From AP-15 sp036404275 (GTDB lineage: Bacteria > Pseudomonadota > Alphaproteobacteria > ATCC43930 > CGMCC-115725): DNA of 17,765 nt. Both the position numbers and the translations under genes were made by a program. A model generated the notes under the pieces. The model was given only the letters and a program-made list of their open reading frames with translations, had not been told where the DNA came from and did not search any database. The stretch covers positions 1 to 17,765 of the forward strand of contig DASXAM010000178.1 in the NCBI GenBank assembly GCA_036404275.1. The letters run 5' to 3'. This document shows positions 1 through 8,621 of the stretch, piece after piece; position 1 is the stretch's first letter, and each line of letters starts with the position of its first letter.

Positions 1-76
<76 letters not shown>

Positions 77-90
77 GCGGAGCCGCGCGC

Positions 91-119
91 TCTATACAAG
101 AGCGCCCTCGGCTTGTCGA
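91..119 (-). promoter_or_regulatory. putative sigma70 promoter of tRNA-Lys
   Basis: On the minus strand TCGACA (114-119) and TATAGA (91-96) are separated by exactly 17 bases. Transcription would start near 84, about 8 nt before the tRNA. The -10 lies within a stem-loop: GCGCTC (87-92) and GAGCGC (100-105) flank a 7-nt loop, and AGCCG/CGGCT (81-85/109-113) could extend it. No U-tract follows on either strand, so I do not call it a terminator. Confidence 0.5.
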
Positions 120-143
120 GATCGGCAGCGCGCTGAAAACGGG

Positions 144-2882
144 TCAGATGCGGCCGTGGCAATGTTTGAATTTGCGGCCCGAGCCGCAGGGGCAGGTCGC
201 GTTGCGCGGGGTTCCGGCCCAAGGGGCGCGCACCACCGTGCGCGGTCCGTCGCCGCGGTCGGCGCCATTGGCGCCATTTGCCGCCGCCCGGCGCTGCGGG
301 CGCGGCCGCACCGGCGCCGGTGGCGGAGCGCCGCCATGGCCGTTGGCTTCGGCCATCGCCGGCTCTGGCTCGGGCGCCAAGGTCGCGTCGGCGAACACCT
401 GCTGCGGCACCCTGAGCTCGATATGCGAAAGCACCGAGGTCACGTTGCGGCGCAATTGCGCCAGCATCGACTCGAACAGCTCAAACGCCTCGCGCTTGTA
501 TTCGTTGAGCGGATCGCGCTGCGCATAGGCGCGCAGATTGATCCCCTGGCGCAAATGGTCGAGCGAGAGCAGATGGTCTTTCCAGATCTGGTCCAGTATT
601 TGCAGCAGCAGGCTCTTTTCCGCCATCCGCATCAGCTCGGGCCCGAAATTGGCCGATTTCTCGGCCATCCGGCGGTCGGCGGCGGCGGCGATCCGGTCGA
701 GCACCTCGTCGCGCCCGATACCCTCTTCTTTGGCCCATTCGGCGAGCGGCAGGTCGAGGCCGAGCAGGCCCAGGCATTCGGCGTGGAGCCCGGTCACATC
801 CCACTGCTCGGGCAATGCGTTTTCCGGGACCGCCTGGGCGACGATCTCGTCGATCGTCTCGGCGCGCATGTCGGCGATGGTCCCGGCGACGTCGCGCGCG
901 CTCATGATTTCGCGGCGCTGCTCGTAGACGACCTTGCGCTGGTCGTTCATCACGTCGTCGAATTTGAGGAGCTGCTTTCTGATGTCGTAATTGCGCGCCT
1001 CGACCTTTTGCTGGGCCTTGGCGAGCGCCTTGTTGACCCAGGGATGGATGATCGCCTCGCCCTCCTTGAGGCCGAGCCGCTGCAGCATCGAATCCATCCG
1101 CTCCGACCCGAAGATCCGCATCAGATCGTCTTCGAGCGAAACAAAGAATTTGGAGGCGCCGGGATCGCCCTGGCGGCCCGAGCGGCCGCGCAATTGGTTG
1201 TCGATGCGCCGGCTCTCGTGCCGCTCGCTGCCGACGACGAGGAGACCGCCGGCCGCGACCACCTCGTTGTGCGCGGTCTCGATCTCGGCGCGGATCGCGG
1301 CGGCGCGTGCCTCGCGCTCGGCCGCGTCGTCGATCGCGGCAAGCTCGGTCTTGAGCCGCATTTCGAGGTTGCCGCCGAGCTGGATGTCGGTGCCGCGCCC
1401 GGCCATGTTGGTGGCGATCGTCACCGCGCCCGGCCGGCCCGCCTGGGCAATGATATAGGCTTCCTGCTCGTGATAGCGGGCATTCAGCACATTGTGCGGG
1501 ATCTTCATCTTTTTGAAGAGCGCCGCCAGCGCCTCGGATTTCTCGATGCTGACGGTGCCGCACAAGACCGGCTGCTGGCGCTTGCGGCATTCGAGCACGT
1601 GCTCGGCGATCGCTTCGTATTTCTCGCGGGTGGTGCGATAGACCTCGTCGTCGGTGTCGTCGCGGATGCAGGGCTCGTTGGTCGGGATCTCGATTACATC
1701 GAGCTTGTAGATGTCGGCGAATTCCTGCGATTCGGTCATCGCCGTGCCGGTCATCCCGGCGAGCTTCGGATAGAGCCGGAAATAATTCTGAAAGGTGATC
1801 GAGGCGAGCGTCTGGTTTTCGTTCTGGACGGTGACACCCTCTTTGGCTTCGAGCGCCTGGTGCAGCCCCTCGGAATAGCGCCGCCCTTCCATCATCCGGC
1901 CGGTGAACTCGTCGATGATGACGATCTTGTCGTCCTTGGCGATGTAATCGGTGTCGCGAGCAAAGAGCTTGTGCGCGCGCAAGGCCTGGTTGACGTGATG
2001 CACCAACGAGACGTTGTGGATGTCGTAAAGCGTGCCCGTCTCCATCAGCCCCGATTCACGCAGCATCGCCTCGATCTTTTCGACCCCCGATTCGGTCAAG
2101 GTGACGGTGCGCTGCTTTTCGTCCTTTTCGTAATCCTCGACGGCGAGCGCCGGGATCAGCTTGTCGACGCGTTGATAGAGCTCGGAATTGTCCTCGGTCG
2201 GGCCGGAGATGATCAGCGGCGTCCTCGCTTCGTCGATCAGGATCGAATCAACCTCGTCGACGATTGCGTAGTTGAACGGCCGATGGACCATGTCCTCGAG
2301 CCGGAACTTCATGTTGTCGCGCAGATAATCGAAGCCGAGCTCGTTGTTGGTGCCGTAGGTGACGTCGGCGAGATAGGCCTCTTGCCGCTGGGCGTCGTCG
2401 AGCTCGTGCACGATAACGCCGACCTCGAGCCCGAGAAAACGGTAGATCTGGCCCATCCATTCGGCGTCGCGCTTGGCGAGGTAGTCGTTGACGGTGACGA
2501 CATGGACGCCTTTGCCGGCAAGCGCGTTCAAATAAACCGGCAGGGTGGCGACCAAGGTCTTGCCCTCGCCGGTCTTCATCTCGGCGATCATGCCGCGATG
2601 CAGCACGATCCCGCCCATCAGCTGCACGTCGAAATGGCGCTGGCCCAGGGTGCGCTTGGCGGCCTCACGCACAGTGGCGAAGGCTTCGACCAGAATGTCG
2701 TCGAGCTCGGCACCCTCGGAAAGTTGCTCCTTGAAACGGGGGGTGCGGTCGCGCAGCTCCTCGTCGGACATCGCTTCGAGCTGCGGCTCGAGCTCGTTGA
2801 TCGCGGCGACGAGCGGCCGGAGGCTCTTGACATAGCGGTCGTTGGCGGAGCCGAAAAGCCGCCGGGCTAGGGCGCCAAGCAT
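144..2882 (-). CDS. secA: Preprotein translocase ATPase SecA
   Basis: SecA is the ATP-driven motor that pushes unfolded preproteins through the SecYEG channel in the inner membrane. The 912-residue product has the full family layout. Walker A GEGKT is at 105-109 and Walker B DEVD at 209-212. The second motor half shows TNMAGRGTDI and QLRGRSGRQGDPG. A long helical scaffold follows, then a low-complexity Ala/Pro/Arg linker. The last 16 residues form the SEC-C zinc site (CPCGSGRKFKHCH, with Cys897, Cys899, Cys908 and His909) that contacts SecB and phospholipid. The ATG at 2882 has GAGGG a few bases upstream and starts a typical SecA N-terminus (MLGALARRLFGS). The gene is divergent from an exported PPIase that itself needs Sec. 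Length is normal for alphaproteobacteria and nothing is missing. Confidence 0.98.
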   Translation of the reverse strand: MLGALARRLFGSANDRYVKSLRPLVAAINELEPQLEAMSDEELRDRTPRFKEQLSEGAELDDILVEAFATVREAAKRTLGQRHFDVQLMGGIVLHRGMIAEMKTGEGKTLVATLPVYLNALAGKGVHVVTVNDYLAKRDAEWMGQIYRFLGLEVGVIVHELDDAQRQEAYLADVTYGTNNELGFDYLRDNMKFRLEDMVHRPFNYAIVDEVDSILIDEARTPLIISGPTEDNSELYQRVDKLIPALAVEDYEKDEKQRTVTLTESGVEKIEAMLRESGLMETGTLYDIHNVSLVHHVNQALRAHKLFARDTDYIAKDDKIVIIDEFTGRMMEGRRYSEGLHQALEAKEGVTVQNENQTLASITFQNYFRLYPKLAGMTGTAMTESQEFADIYKLDVIEIPTNEPCIRDDTDDEVYRTTREKYEAIAEHVLECRKRQQPVLCGTVSIEKSEALAALFKKMKIPHNVLNARYHEQEAYIIAQAGRPGAVTIATNMAGRGTDIQLGGNLEMRLKTELAAIDDAAEREARAAAIRAEIETAHNEVVAAGGLLVVGSERHESRRIDNQLRGRSGRQGDPGASKFFVSLEDDLMRIFGSERMDSMLQRLGLKEGEAIIHPWVNKALAKAQQKVEARNYDIRKQLLKFDDVMNDQRKVVYEQRREIMSARDVAGTIADMRAETIDEIVAQAVPENALPEQWDVTGLHAECLGLLGLDLPLAEWAKEEGIGRDEVLDRIAAAADRRMAEKSANFGPELMRMAEKSLLLQILDQIWKDHLLSLDHLRQGINLRAYAQRDPLNEYKREAFELFESMLAQLRRNVTSVLSHIELRVPQQVFADATLAPEPEPAMAEANGHGGAPPPAPVRPRPQRRAAANGANGADRGDGPRTVVRAPWAGTPRNATCPCGSGRKFKHCHGRI

Positions 2883-2939
2883 GAAACCCTCGGAAGTCGG
2901 AAACGAATGGCGGGAGATATTCGCACGGCGGCCGGTTCA

Positions 2940-2968
2940 GAGATAGGCGGCGGAGCGCGGGGTGTCAA
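2940..2968 (-). promoter_or_regulatory. putative sigma70 promoter of secA
   Basis: The minus strand shows a perfect -35 TTGACA (2963-2968), a 17-base spacer and -10 TATCTC (2940-2945). This predicts a start near 2933 and a leader of about 50 nt before the secA ATG. It is the best-looking promoter in the window and lies in the divergent secA/PPIase gap. Confidence 0.65.
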
Positions 2969-3068
2969 TTCGGGCTTCCCGCCGCCAATGCGCCGGGACG
3001 ACACGCTCGCTTGTCCCGCTGCCGCCGATATGCATTGATGAATGGAGGGGCGGCTTGTCTTTTTCATC

Positions 3069-3968
3069 ATGGGTCTCGAGATGATTTCTCGTGTTTTAAT
3101 CGCTGCGGCATTTGCCCTCGCCTTGGCCGGCGGCCGGTCGGCAGCGGCGGCCGAGTCTGTGCCGACCCCGCCGCCGGCCTCAGCAGCGCCGGCCTTGCCG
3201 CCGGGCAACCCGGTGGTGGCGCGGGTCGATGGCAAGGAGTTTCACTTGGCCGATATCGAGGCCGCGCAAAAGACCCTGCCGGCGCAGGCGCAAAAGCTGC
3301 CGCTGGCGCAGCTCTATCCAATCCTCCTGGACCGGCTTGTCGACGGCGAATTGATCGCCGAGGCGGCGCGCAAAGCGCATCTCGACCAGGATCCGGCGGT
3401 CGAGCAGAACGTGCAGCAATACCGCGACCGGCTGATCCAGCGGACCTATCTGGAGCATGCGATCGGCGCGGCCGAAACCGAGGACAAGCTGAAAGCCCGC
3501 TACCAGACCTACGTCAAGGACCAGTCGGCGCAGGAAGAGGTGCGCGCCCGCCATATCCTGGTCAAGACCGAGGCCGAGGCGAAATCGATTATCGCCCAGC
3601 TCGACAAGGGGGCGGATTTCGCCACGCTCGCCAAAAAATATTCGACCGATCCGGGAGCGGCCTCCGGCGGCGATCTCGGCTATTTCACCCGCGCCGACAT
3701 GGTGCCGGAATTCACCGCCATCGCCTTCGCGTTGCCAAAGGGCCAGTACACGAAGACACCGGTCAAGACCGAGTTCGGCTGGCATGTGATCCTGGTCGAA
3801 GACCACCGGACAAAAAAGCCGCCGACCTTTGAGGAGGCGCGCGCCGATGTCAGCCGGCTGGTGGCGCGCGAGGTCGTCGAAGCCAAGCTCAAGGAGCTGC
3901 GCCAAGGCGCCAAGGTCGAGACCTTCGGCCTCGACGGCAAGCCGATGCCGCCGCAAAAGCAGCCTTGA
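3069..3968 (+). CDS. Exported parvulin-type peptidyl-prolyl cis-trans isomerase
   Basis: This is a periplasmic folding helper of the SurA/PrsA/parvulin class, which isomerises Xaa-Pro bonds in exported proteins. The N-terminus has a signal peptide: MISRVLIAAAFALALAGG followed by SAAAA. A helical SurA-N-like chaperone region follows (roughly residues 35-150). A single rotamase domain (about 155-260) carries the family landmarks RARHILVKTE, FATLAKKYSTDPGA, GGDLGYF, MVPEF and FGWHVI. The C-terminal tail is basic and proline-rich. The start is uncertain. ATG codons exist at 3042, 3069 and 3081; GGAGGGG at 3044-3050 is too far from 3069 for a good Shine-Dalgarno, and 3081 has only GGG. The 3069 or 3081 start gives the cleanest signal peptide. 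argJ starts 17 bases after the stop, so the two are probably co-transcribed. The substrate range cannot be read from sequence. Confidence 0.92.
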   Translation: MGLEMISRVLIAAAFALALAGGRSAAAAESVPTPPPASAAPALPPGNPVVARVDGKEFHLADIEAAQKTLPAQAQKLPLAQLYPILLDRLVDGELIAEAARKAHLDQDPAVEQNVQQYRDRLIQRTYLEHAIGAAETEDKLKARYQTYVKDQSAQEEVRARHILVKTEAEAKSIIAQLDKGADFATLAKKYSTDPGAASGGDLGYFTRADMVPEFTAIAFALPKGQYTKTPVKTEFGWHVILVEDHRTKKPPTFEEARADVSRLVAREVVEAKLKELRQGAKVETFGLDGKPMPPQKQP

Positions 3969-3985
3969 TCGCCGGAGGGAATCGG

Positions 3986-5212
3986 ATGTCCGTGTCACCA
4001 CTCGCACCGGCGCGCTTTCCCGATTTGCCGCCGATCGCCGGCATCCGGCTCGCCGCGGTCCCGTGCGGTGTCCGTTATGTCGGCCGGGACGATTTGATGC
4101 TGGTCGAATTGGCGGCGGGGAGTGCCGTTGCCGGCGTCTTCACCCGCTCGCTAACCGCGGGCGCGCCGGTCTTGTGGTGCCGCGAATGCCTGCCGGGCGG
4201 CGAGGCGCGCGCTATCGTCGCCAATTCCGGCAACGCCAATGTGTTCACCGGGCGCGCCGGGCGCGAGGCGGTCGAAACGACGGCGGCGGCGGCGGCGCGC
4301 CTCCTCGGCTGCGACCCGCGTCAGGTCTTTGTCGCCTCGACCGGCGTGATCGGCGAGCGTTTGCCGGCGCAAAAGATTGTCGAGGCATTGCCGCGAGCGC
4401 AGGCCGCGCTCTCGGCCGATGCGTGGCAGGGCGCGGCGCGGGCAATCATGACCACCGACACCTTCCCGAAAGGTGCCACCGCGAGCGCCGCGATCGACAG
4501 GGTCCCGGTGCGGATCAACGGCTTTGCCAAGGGCTCGGGCATGATCGCCCCCGACATGGCGACGATGCTCGCCTATGTCCTTACCGATGCGAATTTGCCG
4601 GCTTCGGTATTGCAGCCGCTCCTCATCGCCGGCGCCGACCGGTCGTTCAACTCAATCACCGTCGATGGCGATACCTCGACTAGCGACACCTTGCTGCTGT
4701 GCGCCACGCGGCAGGCGGCGCACCGGCCGGTGGCGAGGCCGGACGATCCGCGGCTCGCCGATTTTCGCCAGGCGCTCGACCGGGTCCTGATCGATCTCGC
4801 CCAGCAGGTGGTGCGCGACGGCGAGGGTGCGCAAAAATTTGTGACGATCACGGTGACCGGCGCCGAGACCGCGCGCTCGGCGCGCCGCATCGGCCTGGCA
4901 ATCGGCAACTCGCCCTTGGTCAAGACCGCGCTTTCCGCCGGCGACGCCAATTGGGGGCGCATCGTCATGGCGGTCGGCAAGGCGGGCGAGATGGCCGATC
5001 GCGACCGGTTGTCGATCGCGGTCGGCGGCATCGCGACCGTCGCCCGCGGCGAGCCGGTGCCGGGCTATGACGAAGCGCCGGTCGCGGCCCATATGAGCGG
5101 TCGCGAGATCGGCATCGCCGTCGATCTCGGCCTCGGCCCGGGTGCGGCCACGGTGTGGACCTGCGACCTGACGCACGGCTACATCGACATCAACGCCAAT
5201 TACCGCAGCTAA
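3986..5212 (+). CDS. argJ: Bifunctional ornithine acetyltransferase / N-acetylglutamate synthase ArgJ
   Basis: ArgJ moves the acetyl group from N2-acetylornithine to glutamate, closing the cyclic arginine pathway, and in bifunctional forms also makes N-acetylglutamate from acetyl-CoA. The 408-residue protein is a self-cleaving Ntn-type proenzyme. The processing site is visible in KGSGMIAPDMATMLAY: cleavage falls between Ala192 and Thr193, which frees the nucleophilic Thr of the beta chain. Other family landmarks are VANSGNANVFTG, VASTGVIGE, SITVDGDTSTSDT, and the C-terminal GRDGE-like VRDGEGAQKF and YIDINANYRS. The ATG at 3986 is preceded by CGGAGGGA at good spacing, so I prefer it to the TTG at 3965. 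The gene follows the PPIase with a 17-base gap. Whether it is mono- or bifunctional cannot be decided from sequence alone. Confidence 0.97.
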   Translation: MSVSPLAPARFPDLPPIAGIRLAAVPCGVRYVGRDDLMLVELAAGSAVAGVFTRSLTAGAPVLWCRECLPGGEARAIVANSGNANVFTGRAGREAVETTAAAAARLLGCDPRQVFVASTGVIGERLPAQKIVEALPRAQAALSADAWQGAARAIMTTDTFPKGATASAAIDRVPVRINGFAKGSGMIAPDMATMLAYVLTDANLPASVLQPLLIAGADRSFNSITVDGDTSTSDTLLLCATRQAAHRPVARPDDPRLADFRQALDRVLIDLAQQVVRDGEGAQKFVTITVTGAETARSARRIGLAIGNSPLVKTALSAGDANWGRIVMAVGKAGEMADRDRLSIAVGGIATVARGEPVPGYDEAPVAAHMSGREIGIAVDLGLGPGAATVWTCDLTHGYIDINANYRS

Positions 5213-5287
5213 GCCGCCCGACACAGCTATCCGAACCGCGGTCAACCGCCTCCGTGCCCATGAGAGCGCGATGCGGCGCGGCGCGGT

Positions 5288-7279
5288 CTATACGTCGAGA
5301 TCATGTGCGAAGCGGGCGTTCTTTTGGATGTAGTCAAAGCGCAATTCGGGGCGGCGGCCCATCAGGGTCTCGACCAAATCGCGGGTGCGCGCGAAATCCT
5401 CGGGCTCGGCCGAGGCAGGGTCGGGCTTGGGCGGCAGCGTCACCCGCAGCAGAGTGCGCTGCGCCGGGTCCATCGTCGTCGCCTTCAGATAGCGCGCCGG
5501 CATCTCGCCGAGGCCCTTGAAGCGGCTGATTTCGACCTTGCCGCGGCCATTGAAGGCGTGCGCCAGCAATTCCTCGCGATGCGCGTCGTCGCGGGCATAA
5601 AGCGTGGTCTCGCCCTGGGTTAGCCGGTAGAGCGGCGGCAAGGCCAAATAAAGGTGGCCGTTTTCGACCAGCAGCGGCATCTCGTGAAAAAAGAACGTCA
5701 TCAAGAGCGAGGCGATGTGGGCGCCGTCGACATCGGCGTCGGTCATGATCACGACCCGCTCGTAACGCAGCGCCTCCTCGCGGTAATGACCGCCCGAGCC
5801 GGCGCCGAGCGCCAGGACGATGTCGGCCAATTCCTGGTTCGCCTTCATCTTGTCGGCCGAGGCGCTCGCGACATTCAGGATCTTGCCGCGCAACGGCAGG
5901 ATCGCCTGGGTCTCGCGGTCGCGCGCCTGCTTGGCCGAGCCGCCGGCGCTGTCGCCCTCGACGAGAAAGATCTCGGTGCCGTCGGCGCCGCCGCGGGTGC
6001 AATCGGTGAGCTTGCCCGGCAGCCGCAGTTTTCGCGTCGCGCTCTTGCGCGCCAGCTCGCGCTCCTGGCGCCGGCGCTGGCGCTCCTCGGCGCGCTCGGC
6101 GATATGGTCGAGCAGCAGCCGCGCCGCCGCCGGGTCGGCGCCGAGCCAATGGTCGAAATGGTCCTTGACCGCGTTCTCGACGAGCCGCGTCGCCTCGGGC
6201 GACGCAAGCCGCTCCTTGGTCTGGCCCTGAAATTGCGGCTCGCGGATAAAGAGCGAGAGGAGGCTCGCCGCATTCGCGGTCACATCCTCGCCGGTCGCCT
6301 GTGCAATGCGGCGATTGCCGGCGAGCTCGCCATAGGCCTTGACGCCGCGTAAGAGCGCATTGCGCAGCCCCGCCTCGTGGGTCCCGCCTTCGGCGGTCGG
6401 GATCGTGTTGCAATAGGAATGGCTGAAGATGCCTTCGTCGTCGTCGAGCCAGGCGAGCGCCCATTCTACATGGCCACCCTCGGCAAAATCGACGCGGCCC
6501 GAAAACGGGCGCGGGGTCAGCATCGAGCGGCCGTCGAGATTCGCCGCAAGAAAATCACCGAGCCCGCCGGGAAAGTGAAGACGCGCCTCTGCCGGGACGC
6601 CATCCGGGCGCGGCACCGCCGGATCGCAGCTCCAGCGGATTTCGAGACCGGCAAAGAGATAGGCCTTGGCGCGCGCCATGCGAAACAGCACCGCCGGGCG
6701 GAAGCCGAGACCGCCGAAAATCTCGGCGTCGGGGTGAAAGCGCACGCTGGTGCCACGCCGGTTCTGCACCGGCCCGCAATCTTCGAGCGGCGCCAGCGGC
6801 GCTCCGCGGCGATAGCGCTGGCGCCACAGACGCCGGTCTCGGGCGATCTCGACCTCAAACTCATCCGAGAGCGCGTTGACGACCGAGACGCCGACCCCAT
6901 GCAATCCGCCCGAGATATGGTAGGCGGCGCTGCCGAACTTGCCTCCGGCGTGCAACGTCGTCAGGATGACCTCGAGCGCCGATTTCGTCGGGAAGCGCGG
7001 ATGAGGATCGACCGGGATGCCGCGACCGTTGTCGCGCACCGTCAGCCAATCACCGGCGGCGAGCTCGATCTCGATGCGGCTGGCATGGCCGGCGACCGCC
7101 TCGTCCATCGCATTGTCGAGCACCTCGGCGGCGAGATGGTGGAGGCCGCGCTCGTCGGTGCCGCCGATGTACATGCCGGGGCGCCGGCGCACCGGCTCGA
7201 GACCTTCGAGGACCTCGATGTCCTTGGCGGAGTAGCTGTGGGCCGATTTCGTCGCAGGCGTGTCGAACAGGTCGGGCAT
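5288..7279 (-). CDS. parE: DNA topoisomerase IV subunit B ParE
   Basis: ParE is the ATPase half of topoisomerase IV (ParC2ParE2), which unlinks daughter chromosomes. The product is 663 residues. The GHKL ATPase domain has VLDNAMDE (53-60), DNGRGIPVD (83-91), HAGGKFG (110-116) and GGLHGVGVSVVNALS (124-138). A transducer domain follows, then the TOPRIM core with LVEGDSAGGSAKQ (about 430-445) and MTDADVDGAHI (about 512-522). The C-terminal GyrB-type tail includes RFKGLGEM. The length and the N-terminus (MPDLFDT, YSAKDIEVLEGLEPV) fit ParE better than GyrB, which is about 800 residues in alphaproteobacteria. The reading frame continues upstream of the chosen ATG, but that extension has no family similarity. 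The ATG has no Shine-Dalgarno and sits at the predicted transcription start. The gene is convergent with argJ, and I see no clear terminator in the 75-base gap. Confidence 0.96.
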   Translation of the reverse strand: MPDLFDTPATKSAHSYSAKDIEVLEGLEPVRRRPGMYIGGTDERGLHHLAAEVLDNAMDEAVAGHASRIEIELAAGDWLTVRDNGRGIPVDPHPRFPTKSALEVILTTLHAGGKFGSAAYHISGGLHGVGVSVVNALSDEFEVEIARDRRLWRQRYRRGAPLAPLEDCGPVQNRRGTSVRFHPDAEIFGGLGFRPAVLFRMARAKAYLFAGLEIRWSCDPAVPRPDGVPAEARLHFPGGLGDFLAANLDGRSMLTPRPFSGRVDFAEGGHVEWALAWLDDDEGIFSHSYCNTIPTAEGGTHEAGLRNALLRGVKAYGELAGNRRIAQATGEDVTANAASLLSLFIREPQFQGQTKERLASPEATRLVENAVKDHFDHWLGADPAAARLLLDHIAERAEERQRRRQERELARKSATRKLRLPGKLTDCTRGGADGTEIFLVEGDSAGGSAKQARDRETQAILPLRGKILNVASASADKMKANQELADIVLALGAGSGGHYREEALRYERVVIMTDADVDGAHIASLLMTFFFHEMPLLVENGHLYLALPPLYRLTQGETTLYARDDAHREELLAHAFNGRGKVEISRFKGLGEMPARYLKATTMDPAQRTLLRVTLPPKPDPASAEPEDFARTRDLVETLMGRRPELRFDYIQKNARFAHDLDV

Positions 7280-7285
7280 GGCGCC

Positions 7286-7313
7286 AATATAAGGCCCAGT
7301 GGCGAGGGCGCAA
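7286..7313 (-). promoter_or_regulatory. putative parE promoter predicting a leaderless transcript
   Basis: On the minus strand TTGCGC (7308-7313), a 16-base spacer and TATATT (7286-7291) are followed by only six bases (GGCGCC) before the parE ATG at 7279. The A of the ATG would therefore be +1. No purine-rich ribosome binding site lies between the promoter and the ATG. Confidence 0.45.
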
Positions 7314-7350
7314 GCAGCATTCTGTGGTTCGCGACGGAAGCTATAACTAC

Positions 7351-7370
7351 ATATAGGAGCATATAGGAGC
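7351..7370. repeat. two perfect tandem copies of a 10-base unit
   Basis: ATATAGGAGC occurs twice in direct succession in the parE / small-gene divergent gap, next to an AT-rich patch (TATAACTAC at 7342-7350). Each copy contains AGGAG but no start codon follows at ribosome-binding distance. It may be an operator or simply a slippage duplication. Confidence 0.6.
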
Positions 7371-7417
7371 CCTGCGGTCTGCAAGGAACTACCTCCGCGT
7401 CCGCCGGTTCTACGATC

Positions 7418-7624
7418 ATGATGACCAATGAGCGCAAGATCTGGGAAGCGGCGCTGTTGCTGGTGCGTCGGCACGGCGCCGAGGCAGTCGATATCGCTCA
7501 TCGCGAGGCGGTGCGCCTGCATGGCGGCGGCGACCAGCTGACTTGTGTCGTGTGGAGCTGGATCGCGCGCTCGACTGCGGAGCTGTTGCGCCCGATTCCC
7601 GGCGAAGACGAACGCATCCACTGA
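7418..7624 (+). CDS. small conserved protein, DUF6961-like
   Basis: This is a 68-residue (or 67, from the second ATG at 7421) soluble protein. The pattern is MTNERKIWEAALLL, a middle helix (HGAEAVDIAHREAVRLHGGGD), and a helix with Trp (CVVWSWIARSTAELLRP). It resembles short alphaproteobacterial proteins I remember as DUF6961: IW-x-A near the start, HG/EA in the middle, a D followed by a Trp-containing helix, and A-x-x-x-L at the end. Their function is unknown. No good Shine-Dalgarno is visible, so the start is uncertain. The gene is divergent from parE and upstream of msrB. The family name is from memory and should be treated as tentative. Confidence 0.65.
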   Translation: MMTNERKIWEAALLLVRRHGAEAVDIAHREAVRLHGGGDQLTCVVWSWIARSTAELLRPIPGEDERIH

Positions 7625-7701
7625 GCAGACTTGCGCAGCGCCCTTAAAGAGCGCGAGGATCGCGCCGATATCGAGTGCGGTGTGGGGCGAAAGGTCGTTC
7701 G

Positions 7702-8196
7702 ATGGCGGAAGGGTTGCTGGGGCGTCTCGCGGGCCGCGCAAAGCCGGCGAAGGAATTTGAAGTCTCGCTCGACGAAAAAGCATGGCAGGAAAAGCTGTCG
7801 CCGGCGCAATACCGCGTATTGCGCGAGCACGGCACGGAGCGCGCCGGGTCGAGCCCGCTCGACAAGGAATACGGGCCGGGTGTGTATCGCTGCGCCGGCT
7901 GCGGCCAGCCGCTCTTCGAATCGGACAAAAAATTCCACAGCGGCACCGGCTGGCCGAGCTTTACCGCCCCCTTGCCGGATGCGGTCGAGACCGAAACCGA
8001 CCGCAGCTTTCTGATGACCCGGACCGAGGTGCATTGCTCCCGCTGCGGCGGCCATCTCGGCCATGTCTTCGACGACGGCCCGCGTCCGACCGGTCAGCGC
8101 TATTGCATGAACGGCCTCGCCCTCGATTTTCGCCCCGGCGAAAAACCGCCCGAGCCCGCTTCCGACCAAGGCGGTGGCAAAGCGAGCAACGGCTGA
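7702..8196 (+). CDS. msrB: Peptide-methionine (R)-S-oxide reductase MsrB
   Basis: MsrB reduces the R epimer of methionine sulfoxide in oxidised proteins, usually with thioredoxin as donor. The 164-residue protein has the whole beta-fold signature: HSGTGWPSF (79-87), GHLGHVFDDGP (118-128) and RYCMN with catalytic Cys135. Two CxxC pairs (Cys64/Cys67 in CAGC and Cys112/Cys115 in CSRC) form the structural zinc site. There is no signal peptide, so it is probably cytoplasmic. It is a stand-alone MsrB without fused MsrA. The N-terminal 16 residues (Gly/Ala/Lys-rich) precede the conserved domain. ATG 7702 has AAAGG upstream; an in-frame GTG at 7675 is possible but less likely. No msrA or thioredoxin gene is adjacent. 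Confidence 0.95.
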   Translation: MAEGLLGRLAGRAKPAKEFEVSLDEKAWQEKLSPAQYRVLREHGTERAGSSPLDKEYGPGVYRCAGCGQPLFESDKKFHSGTGWPSFTAPLPDAVETETDRSFLMTRTEVHCSRCGGHLGHVFDDGPRPTGQRYCMNGLALDFRPGEKPPEPASDQGGGKASNG

Positions 8197-8621
8197 GGCA
8201 CTGGCGGCTATCGGCAGCGGCGCGTATCGCCGACTGGAACCTCACGGCCTAGGTGCTCGGCGAATAGGGCGTCCGACCCGTTTCACCGGTCTTCGCGCGG
8301 GGACAGCGTTTGATGGAGCGCCTCCCGGCGATGCGATCGGTGACAGCCTCCCGTCGGGTTCGGCGGCCAAGTCTATGCCGAGTCGGTTTCGGCAGCTTCA
8401 ACACCGCGCCGCAGCGTTTTGCCGCGGCAGTGCCTCGCCGAGTTCGTGCCTGGAGATCGCCACGCTCACCAGCCACCCGACCATGATCCTCGGCGACATC
8501 ACCTTCGTTGAATAGAAGACGGGCGCTGGCCGACCGGGCTTTGCCGTACCTCTCGCGAATGCGGTCGAAGTCGAGCCGACCGCAGACGCTCGCAAGGCAA
8601 TCGCAAATGCGGCGGGGGTCG
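8197..8621. other. gene-free stretch between msrB and the SDR gene
   Basis: About 425 bases. Open frames exist on both strands (for example 8249-8620 minus, continuing antisense through the SDR gene), but their translations are Arg/Ala-rich and match no family I recognise. No tRNA, repeat or T-tract terminator was seen. A decayed gene is possible. Confidence 0.5.

Noticed and set aside
3180..4007. 275-codon minus-strand open frame over the PPIase gene
   Set aside because: Antisense shadow of the exported parvulin; no motif and no ribosome binding site.
5213..5287. Terminator between convergent argJ and parE
   Set aside because: Short GC-rich partial repeats are present, but there is no convincing stem with a T-tract on either strand.
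5654..7366. Long plus-strand open frames antisense to parE
   Set aside because: They are mirror frames of a clear ParE and show no family motifs.
7280..7783. 168-codon N-terminal extension of parE
   Set aside because: No ParE homologue has it, it overlaps the DUF6961-like gene antisense, and the ParE family start MPDLFDT lies at 7279.
8249..8620. Possible decayed gene downstream of the SDR gene
   Set aside because: I translated all minus frames and could not join segments into any family I recognise, unlike the region 12667-13056.
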